Source: Rhyacichthys aspro (Eukaryota > Chordata > Actinopteri > Gobiiformes > Rhyacichthyidae). From it: 64,000 bases of DNA. The DNA lies in NCBI GenBank assembly GCA_036850595.1, contig CM072152.1, positions 7,273,640 to 7,337,639 on the forward strand, read 5' to 3'. A program made the translations under genes and the position numbers. Positions within the stretch are counted from its first letter, which is position 1, and each line of letters begins with the position of its first letter. Positions 35,601 through 47,868 of the stretch are shown here, piece after piece. Below the pieces are notes generated by a model that saw nothing but the letters and a program-made list of their open reading frames with translations, was not told the origin of the DNA and did no database searches.

Positions 35601-36585
35601 TGGATATTACCTGATCAGTTAGACTCATTTCTTTCGTCTTTGCAGAACTTTTTATATAAAAAAGTGATTAAACCCAGGAAACAACCGAATAAAAAGTCTT
35701 GTTTATTGCATTCTGGATGTGGAAAGTTACCAGAATCCCAGCACTGTGTCCCTCTGGCGACTAAGGCCCAGAGGCTGAAACACATTTTAAACAAATAGCC
35801 TTGATAAAAGCTGAGGACCTGAGGTTAGTTCCTCTCAACGTCAGTGTTAATGGTCCTTAATGTCTGTTTTATGTGGCATCCCCAGCCACTAATGCAACAC
35901 AAATTTTAACTTTAATCCAACTCTGTCTGCACAGTTCCAGCACATGGAGTTCTAAGTAACACTATGTAATAAGTTAAGTAAATGATCCATCAGACACCAG
36001 CCATCTGTACACCTGATTAAAATTGATTCATGCAAATTAACATCTCAGAAAGATAATGAAGTTTTTTTTGTCAGCTTTCTAATTTCTCCTGAAAGCACTT
36101 GTGTGTAAAAGGTCATCCAACTGGTGACCAATGAAAAGGACAGGAGTTCACCAGAGTCACTGCTGTAGCATTTACTTTTCGGGGAAACGGGGACATAATG
36201 ATATTTTATCCAATAGTGCTGAAATGTTGGGCCAAAGCGGATTGACGTCATGTGGCTGAGCGGATCTGACACTGGCCTCTAAACCTGTCTGAGCTGCCAG
36301 TCTGGGTATTACACACGATTGATGCTACTGTGTGGATCGCTCTACAAAGAGAAGTCTGAACTCGACACATGGCCTACTGTTGATCATTTCATTCAGTTTA
36401 TTAAAGCGAGTATATGTGAGGTATGTGAAAAATGTAAGCCATCAAAGGAAACGACTAAGTCCAACAATATGTCCTTACCCCGAAGGTGGTTTGAACTGAA
36501 AAATCTACGTCACAATAAAGGCTTTCTATCTGTTCACCTTTTTGATTGACTCTGTTTCCAACTTCATTAATAGAAACTGTACAGC

Positions 36586-36655
36586 AGTGGTGTCAAACTC
36601 AAAGTAGTGAGGGGCCACAATAGTCAGAAGAATCAGTTCAGGGACCAAAAGCTGG
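36586..36655 (+). mobile_element. hAT-like terminal sequence preceding the second minisatellite
   Basis: CAGTGGTGTCAAACTCAAAG followed by gaggggccacaatagtc is a typical start of a fish hAT-type element. The 21-bp array begins immediately after, so the array appears to sit inside the element. Confidence 0.6.
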
Positions 36656-37020
36656 CTCAAATCCAAATAAAACATGTTTAAATCCAACTAAAACTGGTTT
36701 GAATCCAAATGAAGTATGTTAAAATCCAACTAAAACCTGTTAAAATCCAACAAAAATGGTTCAAATCAAAATAAAACCTGTTCAAATCCAACTGAAACAT
36801 GTTCAAATCCAACTAAAACCTGTTAACATCCAACAAAAACCTGTTCAAATCCAACTAAAACCATTCAAATCAAAAATAAAACCTGTTCATATCCAAATGA
36901 AACATGTTCAAATCCAAATAAAAGCTGTTCAAATCCAACTAAACCTGTTTAAGTCCATATAAGACCTGTTCAAATTCAGCAAAGACCTGTTCAAATCCAA
37001 CTGAAACATGTTAAAATCCA
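36656..37020. repeat. 21-bp minisatellite array 2
   Basis: About 17-18 units of the same family as 13499-14042 (ttcaaatccaactaaaacctg). Because 21 is a multiple of three, one frame stays open over 68 codons (36756-36962) and reads as a VQIQLKP heptapeptide repeat. I regard that as a by-product of the repeat, not a gene. Confidence 0.9.
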
Positions 37021-38439
37021 AATTTTGACTGAGATATTATCTGACAACAAGGGACACAGCTTTTTATTTGATCTCATCCAAGTAACACTTCACTGATTTA
37101 CTATTTTGGACACTATTCAGACAGAACTATATAAAAATGTTTCATATTCAAGACACACACTTATATTCATCTCTATATCAAAAAATAGTTTGGTAACTCA
37201 ACTGTAAGATAACTTGAGTAAGAGTGACAGGTTATTAGTGCTACTTGAGTTACTTCCTGCGCAAATAAATCGAGCAAGAGCTAAGCCTGAACTACAGAAA
37301 ATTCAGGACTTTCTTTATTGTGAAGTGACAGCGGGCGGGTACACATCATTCTCCTATTTGCATGCTGTTTTCCTCACTTTTATTCTCACCTTGCGTCTTA
37401 GTCCCGCCCACAGAGGAGACACAGACAGGAGAGAGGACTGAGGAGAGATGAGAGCAACGGGACGTCCTTTCCTCAGGAGTGTCATTGGGAGCAACATATA
37501 TTTATAAAGATACGAGCAAAACCTCAAATTATCCGAATTAAACGTCAGCGTGATTTGTCATCATGAACGTGTTTGTGATGTTTTTGTCTCTTTATTTATG
37601 GAAACAAAATGCACGGAAATTGCCATTGCCTTGTACTATAAATGTGAAGAAAGATGGCACAGCTGCTGATAGAGGGTTTTTTTTTAAACCTTCATAAACA
37701 ATTTGAAAGTCTAGTGCTCCTAAAATAAACTTAATATTCTTGTTGTGGACAATGTGGGCGGGGTTTTACTGAGTTTGACTTCCTGTGGGTTTCCTCCAAC
37801 TTCCCTCAGCTTTAAGAGCTTTGGGACAGCAGTAAAGATGACTTAAAAACAATCAGAGACTCAAAAATTGACAAAAAATAAATGTTAAAATAAAATGTTG
37901 TTTGAGTAAAGCTTTTATTTATTTTTTGTGTATGTTGATTGAGAGTTTTTTATTTTATTGTTTTATTTTTTGGCATGAAATACACTCATTTTTCATCTAA
38001 AACTTACTCGAGGAACGTTATGTCACTTTTTTCCAAAGCTGGCACTTGGCAAACAAACAACAAAGCCTTGTAACAAAGCCTTGACCAATAGCATGTCGAC
38101 AGTGTGGAAGGTTAGAATAGTCTGAACTACACACCCTCAAGATATTGGACAACCTGCTGTAAACCTGCTTTCTTCCTGCTACCTGCAAAATCGGCAGTGG
38201 GGACAAGAAAGAAAAAAAAAGTACATAATTATAAATATAATTGAATGGTACTGAGTTGTCATAAAGTTTTTTCCATGAGAAAGAGAAGAGCATCAAACTA
38301 CAGTTCTATTAACCTTCCACAGTGCTGAAATGAGACTAATTAATCCTATTGTGACGCATAAAATATACTCACAGACTGTTGGATGAGGTAAGGCATCTGA
38401 AAATCACAACATTTCACACAACTGCTGAGATATTGCAGA

Positions 38440-38730
38440 GAAAATAGAACAAACAGATGAAAGAAAGATCTCAACTCAGCCTGTGTGAAGTGTATGATTA
38501 CAATGATCTTCAGCCTTTTGGTTTTAGATCTGAAAGAAGAGATGGCTAAATGTGATGGAAGTGGCCTTGGGTCAGAAACTGCATGGAGACATTACCATAC
38601 AGAGCCAGCAGCCGACACATTCCATTGAATACATTTGAGTTCATCCTTTCTCCGCTCTTTGATGCCAGTCTAATTAGAATTCCATGCTGCAGCAGTGAAG
38701 TCCCAAGTGTTTTGTGGACTGCTGTGTTGG
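38440..38730. other. possible conserved non-coding element
   Basis: Repeat-free stretch with motif-like words (ttcagccttttggttttag, tctaattagaattcc, a homeodomain-type TAATTA). No open frame or splice pair. Confidence 0.25.
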
Positions 38731-40224
38731 GTGGTCACTATATATACCACTAACCATATAGTATTTTGAAAGCACCTCACTCAGACTTTCTGTTTGCTTC
38801 AATGTTATGTTTGTCCGCCTAAAAGATCAACATAAAAGCAATCATTTTTGTATAAACATGAAAAACATCACTTGATTTTGTGTCAACTGCAATAACTTTT
38901 TTTACCTGCAATAAAGAAGGCAATTTTACTAAACAGTTTACCACATTGTAGTAATATTTTCATGTGCACTTGAATCTGTACATGTCCATAGCAACAACAA
39001 CATGCAAACAAAGCTCATGTGAAAATGAGAGTGTGATGAAAATGTATCGCTCCTCTCTGACTTCCACCCATGCAGTCTTCCAGAAAGGGGCGTGACACAT
39101 TCAGCTCTTTCCAGCTTGCTGTTACACTTTATTAAAGGTAATGTTTAGCCAGCCCAGGGAGCATATCCCTCTCTGTGTAACCCATGGATAGCGGTTGCCA
39201 TCTTTGTTTACAATTAGAGACGTTCAACACAGCAGGTATGAAGAAAGAGCATGTCTTTTGCAACAGTAGTGCACTCAGTAAGTGCTCGTCCCAAAGTTAC
39301 ATTGGAGGTATATTCTATCCAGCTGAGGGTACTGTGTCAGTGAGATAGACACAAGATCAGTAGAATCATGCCTAAGAACCACCAAACTTATTTTGAGAAT
39401 ATGATTTTAGGCTAAAAGTTATGCAGTTGTACTTTAACTTTGAGTACGTTTCCCTCATATCATCTCTTTAAGAACTAATAGAACTAGAATTTCCCAAAAT
39501 CCAACCAAAGACGGAAAATGTATATGGGTGCTATATGTGCTAATGCTTACAGTAGAACTTAAAACTTGGATAAACAAAGTACTTTTTCAAATGGATTATT
39601 CAAGTATTGTACCACAGACTGGCTTCATTTCCATTTTCTGCATTTTTCTGTTCATGTTCATAGGCAAACCTCAAATGGACTTTGTTCTTTAAACAAAAGT
39701 CACTTTTTTGTTGACAAACAAGTAAATAACCCCATATTTTTATGAGATGTGGTAGAATAGTGCCTCAAATGTGTAATTTGCAAGTGCACAATTAGGAACT
39801 GCACTGATACAATTAAAGCAATGGGCCTTTTTGCATATAAGTCAATATTTGTCAACTTAATGATGAGCATCCACAGTATATACCTGAACCCCACAGACAA
39901 TGCAATACAGAACTTGTGCTTCCAAATAGGAAAATGACATTGGATCTTACAGTAGCACTGACTTTTGCATTGGTTATTATTTAAAAGTACATGCAGTATT
40001 TAAGCACTAAGCTCTTCGGCTGCCTTTTCTTTGGGATGTCCATTGTAGTTAAAGTGTTCCCCCTTGGACAACTCCAGACAGCAGAATGGACCACTGAATG
40101 TCCCTGCTGAACCACTTGTATTTACATGAGGCCAAACGTGAAGGAAGACATTGTTTTGCATTCAAACATACACATTAGGGGACATTATTGGCGTGATGCA
40201 ATAAAGGTTCAAACTCTCGACTTC

Positions 40225-40440
40225 CAGGGGAGAACAGAAATGAGAGTTGTTCCGACTTGCTATTACATTCCCAGCCGATAGTAACACAGGCAGCCTCATT
40301 TCATTTATTAGTCTCCACATGAAACACGGATTCAGCCTGCATTAATGAGTGGGACAGTCCTGTTTAATGGCGGTGAACTGAGCCAGAGTAAACAGTGTGT
40401 AAACAGCTAACGGTGAACACAGCATGGTCACATTCTGAAG
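40225..40440. other. possible conserved non-coding element
   Basis: Balanced, repeat-free block (for example gcctgcattaatgagtggga and tttaatggcggtgaactgag) within AT-rich DNA and no coding potential. Confidence 0.25.
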
Positions 40441-41449
40441 GCACTGAGACCACCACACAGTCACATCCCACATTTAACTAACAGACTTCTGCATGCACTT
40501 TGGCTAAATGATGTCAGTTTGATTTAGAAACTAGTGAAATCAAAAGGAAAGTGAGCAAGAACATAATGCATTCAAAACAATATTTACAGCCCACTTTGGT
40601 CTCTGGAGATAATTACATCGTCAACAACTGTGTGTGGATGGATTTTTGATTATTTCATCTGTTTATGCTCCATTAAAGCCTAAAGTTATACAGGTGGTGA
40701 CTTTGATTTGTCTAAGCTTCTGCGCGCTTGCTGTTTGTAAAGTTGTGTCAATGGCAGTACTTTCAATGTGTAGAGATGTGTTTGATTCCTTCCTTAAATT
40801 GTAAAATGGACAGCAATTAAACAATAAAAAACACTGATTATCCATGGCATTACTATAATCGAAAGAAAACTATAATCGTTATTAAATCAATTGTTGTATT
40901 TGATTTTGGACACATTCAATTCCAAAAAGGATGATCCACACTGGCCAAAGTATTCTCTAAACAGGAATATGATGGTTCCTATTCAGCTCTGAAGATACCA
41001 ATTCCTCTACTTTGTGCCTAGCAGCATTGGAGTTTTTTTTTACACAAGATACTATCATGTGAGTACTTTACTTACTGCTGTGTGAGATTGCTTTAGCTGT
41101 TTGCAAAGTTAGCCACATCTAATGCTTCCATTCATCTTTTTCCACTCGATCTTTTGTTAAAGTCAAGAGGCACAAAGATGGCCTCCTTCAAAATAAAGTA
41201 CTTGATCCGAAATCGCTGTATGTTTCATGAGTACTAAGACAACATACTTGTATCTGCACTTAGTGTTGGCGATGAAGTGGTTTTGGCCAGCGCAGAGGGT
41301 CTTTTGGGGGCATGTTCTAGTAGCACTGAGCAGGATGAAAAAGTCACGGAACAGATATTGCTTTTAATGCTGAATATTATAGCTATATTTTGTTACTAAA
41401 CAAAACCATTTTAACAGAGCAACAGACGATTTCTGAGTTAGATTTATGT

Positions 41450-41465
41450 AAAAAAAAAAAAAAAA
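41450..41465. repeat. A homopolymer
   Basis: About 16 A in a row, followed by a T-rich run after gaatc. Confidence 0.9.
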
Positions 41466-41885
41466 GAATCAATTTTTTTTTGGCGACATGAACTCTAACC
41501 TTAATGGACTCCTGAGAAAGAAACAAACAGAGCCACAGGACGTACCTGATTGGACCGGTGCAGTTTTTGGATATTCTTGCTTTTTGAAAGTTCACACACC
41601 ATGTTTAATGCGGTTAAAATGAGCTCAAAATTATGCAGATCTCATTGTTCACTGAACATGCAGGATTTGGTTAATTTTTCCAACTGAACTATAGTCTACA
41701 GTCCAGTAGAAATGTGTACATCACTGGGACCACAGACTTCAACCAAATGGACAAAAACAGGAAGTGTGTAAAGATACAACACTAAAATCAGATCCATAGA
41801 AATATAAATAAGAATAAACACATTTTGGTCTGAAGATGAAAATGACGAAAGATGAGAAAATTCTTTTTCCTTACAGTGAAGCTAC

Positions 41886-41992
41886 CTGTTCCAATCACCC
41901 AACCAGCTCCACTGATGAGTAGAGTAACAGAAGTAAACGCAGTCGCCAAAACAAACCAACCAGGGTAAAGTTCATTGGGTATGTAAGTGTGT
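41886..41992 (-). CDS. unassigned candidate exon with a transmembrane-like segment
   Basis: On the minus strand a 107-base segment between a possible acceptor (ggtacttag) and a possible donor (aacag|gtagct) encodes 35 full codons without a stop. They include PGWFVLATAFTSVTLLISGA followed by GWVIGT, a hydrophobic stretch about 22 residues long with the residue make-up of a membrane helix. I cannot name the family and see no neighbouring exons of the same gene. It may be chance. The plus strand also has an acceptor-like and donor-like pair over the same bases. Confidence 0.2.
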
Positions 41993-42742
41993 CTAAGTAC
42001 CCTTGTGGACGAGCGGAATAAAGCCCAGCTCTGGAGCACAGCCCTTCATCTCAAGTAAAAATGATCCCCTCCACTGCATGGCCAGGCTTATTACCCGACT
42101 TCTGACTTAATGATACTCCGGATCCTCTCTTAGTCTTAAATAGCCGGTAGTATATCCTGACAAGCAAGGGGCGAAATGAAGGCAGGAAATATTGCAAATT
42201 CTCAGCTAGTGGAGGGCACAGTGAATTAATGAATCTGGACAGTGTGCCTCTCATTAGCATTTCATAGTAGCGCTGTGTGGCTGTGTTTTAACCAGGCCAC
42301 AAACTTCCCTGAGACCTTGAGAGTCACTATTTTTCATGGGAGGTTATGAAATAGTTGTAGCACCGTATGTTCTTGTCTGTTCGGTTAAATAGAGAGCAAG
42401 CACAGAGGGCTATAGATTTAAAAGCCACAGTTTAATTTGAAGTCTAATGCTTGCAACACTACACTGAGCTACACTAGGAAGAACAGTGTTTGTACACCTC
42501 TTCATGTTCATGGATCTAGAAGATAGTAAGATACCATTTCCTCTGGTATCATCTGTTCATACTGAGAAGGAAAAATGCTATGCAAAAAAGGATTTTAAAC
42601 CGGATTTTGCTCTGTTTATTGCCACTTTAATCTCTTGAAATGACAAAGATATAGTCTTCTCTAAGCATCTGGTGTTAGAACTGTTGGCCATATCTTAACA
42701 GCACTCAATGGCTGACTCAGAACATTGCCTGATCCAGACTTA

Positions 42743-42860
42743 TGGTGCATTCATGTGGTCCTCGGGAACTCAGAGTATCCGAGTTAGGAAGTTCTTCTTC
42801 CGAATTTGATGATGTCAGCTCGGAAAAACAGGACATTCTAAACCATAATAACGAGGAAGA
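42743..42860. mobile_element. remnant of a fish repeat starting ggtgcattcatgtggtcctc
   Basis: The words ggtgcattcatgtggtcctc, gggaactcagagtatccgag and cgaatttgatgatgtcagct resemble a dispersed fish element with TGGTGCATTCACGTCCT-type ends. Only one end is seen. Confidence 0.4.
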
Positions 42861-43062
42861 TGGACGCAAAGTCAAAAATGTGGTAATGTTATTTTTAAAT
42901 GAGTAAATATAGTCAAAGTAGCAATTATTGGCCTATTATCAGTGGTTTAAGAAAAAGAAGCCTATTCAAAATATAAGAAATGAACATAACGTATGTTGAA
43001 ACCTCTAAATACCTACTTAGTTTATAGTCTAAATAAGTCTATATGGACAAAAAATAGTTGTA

Positions 43063-43575
43063 CAGTGGTCCCTCGTTTATCGCAGGGGTTACGTTCTAAA
43101 AATAACCCGCAATAGGCGAAATCCGCGAAGTAGTCAGCTTTATTTTTTACAATTATTATATATGTTTTAAGGCTGTAAAACCGCTCCCCACACACTTTAT
43201 ACACTTTTCTCAGACAGGCATTAACATTTTCTCACATTTCTCTCTTGTTTAAACACTCTCAAAGTTCAAACCTTACTTCCTCTGTTCTTTGGGTGCGACC
43301 GCAGGTGCCTTTGTCGGTGCAGAACGTTTCGTCGACATTGTGGGTTTTGTCGGAGAGAAAACTTGTAAACATACAGCACTTCAGAGTCACACTGCTAGCG
43401 ATCGAACATTTATGTAAATTTGGCCGAACGCATTCTGTACTGTACAGGAGACACGGCACGGAGGAGATTGATTGACAATGGTCTACAGTCCCTTAGCCAA
43501 TCAGGACGCAGAACACAATGCGAGTTCATACGCTTTAAAAAAAAAAAAAAAAAAAAGCATGCAAAATTGCAAAGT
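43063..43575 (+). mobile_element. Tigger/mariner-type element, 3' truncated
   Basis: Starts right after a TA (43061-43062) with CAGTGGTCCCTCGTTTATCG followed by caggggttacgttctaaaaa and gcgaaatccgcgaagtag, the well-known long terminal repeat of non-autonomous Tigger-like (pogo/mariner) elements in vertebrates. The interior has ccaatcaggacgcagaacac and an A20 run (43537-43556). The matching right inverted repeat is not present, so the copy is truncated or deleted. The minus-strand and plus-strand frames of 60-76 codons here are not genes. Confidence 0.85.
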
Positions 43576-43889
43576 TTATGCAAAGTAGCCATGTTCTTGT
43601 ACAGTTCATTGCTTTTGTCTACTTGTGTGACCTAATACGAGACATACAATGCTGTCTTTTTAAACAGAATTCCAGGGTGCTTTAAACAGACCACAGTGGC
43701 TCTGTTTTTTTGCATTGTCTCTCTCACTTAACCTAAATGGGACACAAGGCTGACAGAAAGAAATTGAGAAATCCATGCAAATATTATGCAAAGGATTATA
43801 AAAGAGGACTGCACATGCCTCAAGGATAAGCTTAGAAAATGAATGTCTTGCTGCCGTCATCACTTCTTTCACTCGTACATCACACGCTG

Positions 43890-44350
43890 TGACATTTCAA
43901 GTGCAAACCCAATTTGTCATCCCACTAATTAAACATGAGGAATGGTAACTGGCTTCATTAAGCTTTTTGAATACACGCAAACAGAAAACATCTCTGTCAG
44001 TGGAACTCTGTACGGCTCAATCAGCGTGTAATCAAGGTATGGAGCACACAGCGAGTGAATGGCGCCGCTCTTACACTGCTAAACACACATAAGAGTCCAT
44101 CCGTCACACAGGCGGGCTCCAAACATAAACACGATCAATCACGCCGCGTCTTGAGCAAACTGGTCAGTGAGTGATGGATGAAGGCGGGCCGTTAGCGTAG
44201 CGTTCAGCACATTATGGATTATTGTGAACAACACCAGCGGCTCAGCCCAAAAGCCCCGGCCCACTCCATTATTACTTGTGTGATTGATTCTCATTGTGAA
44301 TTGTCCACACAGGCGTCAATTCTCACATACATAGATCTGAGCACAAATCC
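43890..44350. other. strong candidate conserved non-coding element
   Basis: About 450 bp free of repeats and of stable composition in an AT-rich region, with clustered words such as cactaattaaacatgagg, gtgagtgatggatgaaggcg, ccattattacttgtgtgatt and gattctcattgtgaattgtc (SOX-type ATTGTG cores). CpG is well preserved at 44040-44260 despite no open frame. Texture like known vertebrate CNEs; conservation is not testable here. Confidence 0.4.
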
Positions 44351-44654
44351 ACTCTGATCCCACACGAAATCAAATATATAGCCTTTTATTAGCTCTGCAC
44401 ACTATAGGATCAGCTGTCAAAGCACAACCAATACAACCATCGTTCACACCTTTTATTGTTGCTCTACATTTGAATTGACCGTTATTCATTTAAATATCAA
44501 TGAGAACATTTCATAGTAGCATATTATACAAAAACAATATATAAAGTAGCACAATAACCAAGACAAAATCAGCACTAAATAGAACTTCCAATACATTTGA
44601 GTTAGGGCTGTGATTTGACGATTATTTTTAAATTCAAAGAGCAAATAACAAGAT

Positions 44655-44735
44655 TTATAAGATTATTTATTTATTATTTATTTATTTTATTATTTATAAG
44701 AATATAAACCAATATACTGTATAAATATATATAAA
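44655..44735. repeat. AT-rich (ATTT)n and TATA-rich tract
   Basis: ATTT units merging into a tract of tataaatatatataaacc. Confidence 0.75.
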
Positions 44736-45044
44736 CCAATACTATGAAATTTAAAGTTTGCTGGAGTAGTGCTTACAAAACTTTTTGCGTGGTGCATCAT
44801 TTATTTTTGAGGTACCAAAACACTAACATTTAATTGACTCCCTGTCAATTTTGAATCTCTAGTCACCAATTGCTAGGAAGGACATGATTTTCATAACAAG
44901 CTAAGAGTATATAATAAGAGTGTAATGCTGTCTAATGCAGATAAACATCTGTACATAAAATCACAGTCTCTCAGTTCTGGGAAAAGCATGCATAGACATT
45001 TCAGGTGAAATGTTTCACAACACCTGCCACAAAAGCAATAGAGC

Positions 45045-45064
45045 AAAAAAAAAAAAAAAAAAAA
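45045..45064. repeat. A homopolymer (20 bases)
   Basis: Uninterrupted A run. Confidence 0.9.
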
Positions 45065-46787
45065 TCAATACAATGTCAGAAGCATTGACATAGAAACCAT
45101 GCAATATATGTCAAAGATGGTGATTGGACAGCTGTAGATTATATTTTCCTCTTTCTCTTCTTTTTCTTTTCCTTATGTCCCTCATGCTTCAGTTTGGCTA
45201 GTCAAATTAATCACCATAGTTTTTAGTCTTTTTCCACTAAACACAGCACTTTCCTTCCTTTAAACCAAAAACACTTGAATTTCTGCCATTATGAATCATG
45301 GGTTTTAGTCAAGCATCAAATTATCAACAGCAATTTTAGCAAAACAGAAGTAAAACAATTGTTACAAGTTTATGTCTAGAAGCTTATGAATCTGGCTTTT
45401 TAAATCATCAATCTATTATATATAGTCTTCAAAATGCCTTAAACAGTAAAAACTACAGCTCAGATAATTGTGATTTTAATTATTACATAAACCTTTAGTT
45501 AATATCATTGTGCCTTTGGCTGTGATTTAGAACACGTGTCCCATTGTTGATGTTAAATGCAGCCGTAAACCAAGATGAGCTGAAGACAAAACTAACCCCA
45601 GGCTTAAACAAAGATGAGGATTAATCAAACTCATTAAACCTTGAATGTGCCACAGTTTAGGTCTGACACATACTCAGCAGAGCTAAGTTTAACATTCATT
45701 TGGGTGGCAGTCATTATCGAGTTCCCAGCCCCTTTGCCCCTTTTTCCTATGCCCTTTTTTTGTGATATTGATATAGGAATTTGATATCTTCTTTTGGACA
45801 ACCTTATGCCCCATTTAAGCTAAACCAGCAACACAGTAAAAAGGTGACCCAATGTCCCACAACCTCACAACACACAGCCACACAACAATTCAAAGTAATA
45901 AACGCATTCAGGAAGCTGTGTGCTGACTGTATTTAAAAAGTACACAGTTGTGGCATATTAATCCTGGTGGAGCATTGTTCTGATAAAGTTTGTATTTACT
46001 TCCTCTCCGGAGATTTTTTGAGGTCACAAATGACTCCAGTCCAAACCTGAATATTTTTGGTCTACATTTTAATGCATTCAGTCGTTTAGAAAGGCCCAAC
46101 AGACAAAGCACAAAATGTGACAAATATGGCTACTTTAACCTACATTATAATATTGTTTTATTGGCTTTGGCTTTGTTTAAAACTTGAAGGTAAAGAGAAG
46201 CCAGCACTGTCAGTTATGTGTACAAAATAAAGCCTTGATTTATACCAGCAGTTTGATCAAAATGCATTTCCATTTAGTTTTCGTGAATGGATCATACTTG
46301 TTGTGTCATTAGGGACAAAATCCATCTCAATCTCAATATAAATAGTGTCATTTAAGTTTTTTACATGGAGAACTTTTCATCTTTCAGACAGGCTTGCATC
46401 TTACGGCTAAATCATCACTTCTATCTTGTTTCTGGACCTTAACCTACTCTACAGAAGGTTAGCCATTTGGCCTAAAAGAGTAATTTTTATCTCTTATAAA
46501 TCCTCCATTTGCTTTTCATGGAATGTGATGGCGACTATAAACACAAGACTCAATATGGAAAAGCTCAAGCTTGCTCAAACAAAATGCACAAACAACCAAA
46601 GTAGCAAAAACGTGCACAGCAATAAACTTTCATCGTGCAAATTAAATGCCGTCTATGACAGATTCAGGATCTAGCATTTAGACATTCTTTTAGTGACAAA
46701 AACTGACATTCGATTGTAATGTTGCCAGTTCTGGTGTCTCAGCCCTTGCTCTATAATCTACTTTGCTTTGTATACTGTCTCATTCAG

Positions 46788-47036
46788 AGCTGAGCACCTC
46801 ATTCCCCAAGCTGCCCTTCAAAGAAAAGCCTACCACAGTGTTTCCCTTTTCTGTGACTCCACCATGGCCGCCCCTGTCAAGTGTGCTGGGCGCTGGTATG
46901 GGAGCAGCTGTCAGATGTGGCGGGATAAGACGACGGCAGTGTGACAGCCCCCTGATGTCCATGCGGTGGTCCTCACACAGACTCACACTTCCTTCCCGTG
47001 GCTCCGGAGCAGATCTGTCAGGAGGACCACTGTGCC
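46788..47036 (+). other. unassigned GC-rich segment with open frames on both strands and exon-like borders
   Basis: The plus strand has an acceptor-like ctgtctcattcag before 46788 and a good donor-like gcc|gtgagtgg after 47036, with 249 bases open in one frame (part of a 112-codon open stretch). The minus strand is also open for 121 codons. Both peptides are Pro/Ser/Arg/Gly-rich and I recognise no domain. It could be a lone exon of an unannotated transcript, a conserved element, or a stop-poor GC patch. Confidence 0.2.
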
Positions 47037-47823
47037 GTGAGTGGCAGTGGTCACAGAAACATGCTGGGTACACAATCCAGGACCCCCCCCCAGGAGCCTG
47101 ACGATGCTTCATACTGAACAGCAGGTTGTGGTCTATAAATAGCACACTTTGTTAGTAACTTTCCAAGTCTGTTCTATAGCTGCAGGTGAGTCTGGAAACA
47201 TTGGATGCCTCAAAAATAAGTGCGTAGCGACATTTAGTTTCCTTTGATTATGATGAAAATTAAGGTTAGGCCACTTTGTATTATTGGTGGTTAGTAATAG
47301 ATATTAATGTGTAAAGTGTTCTTTTAAAAACATTCAATAGCCAAAGCATGGCTCAGAGGCAAACAGTGGGCTATTTGATGTACTCTATACTGTGTACTGT
47401 GCCCTGTTATAAATAATGTAAAGTACAACATTTCTTGAGTATTTAGGCAGTGTTTTTATGTAATGACTGGAGAGACTGACTCTGGAAATCAGATGATGTT
47501 TACATCAGTCTCAGCTCAGGGCAAAATGAGAGGCATTGTTTGTGTGGAACAATAAGAGTAGGTTTTTCTCTGGTGTTTTTGCGAGTCGTTGTCCCCTGCA
47601 ACTATCCATTTTATTTAAAAAAAAAACTGTACTGTACAAGGCTAGAGAATGGATCTTGGACTCCAAATTACACAAAAACTTAGACTGGATAAGTTGTATA
47701 AAGCAGATCACCAAACCTGGGTTTAGCTGTGGAATTGTGGAGCTGTGGGAGCACTCATGTGAAGCAAGCAACAGCAACAACAGGTCAGACATATGTCAAC
47801 ATTAAGATTAACACAAAACAACC

Positions 47824-47868
47824 CTACTAGGTAGGTAGGTAGGTACAAACCTACTAACTACCTACAAG
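47824..47868. repeat. (GTAG)n microsatellite with inverted CTAC partner
   Basis: taggtaggtaggtaggtac followed 7-20 bases later by ctactaactacctac, so the two halves can pair. Confidence 0.8.

Noticed and set aside
36756..36962. Open frame encoding a VQIQLKP-type heptapeptide repeat
   Set aside because: It is the translation of a 21-bp minisatellite; the frame stays open only because the unit is a multiple of three.
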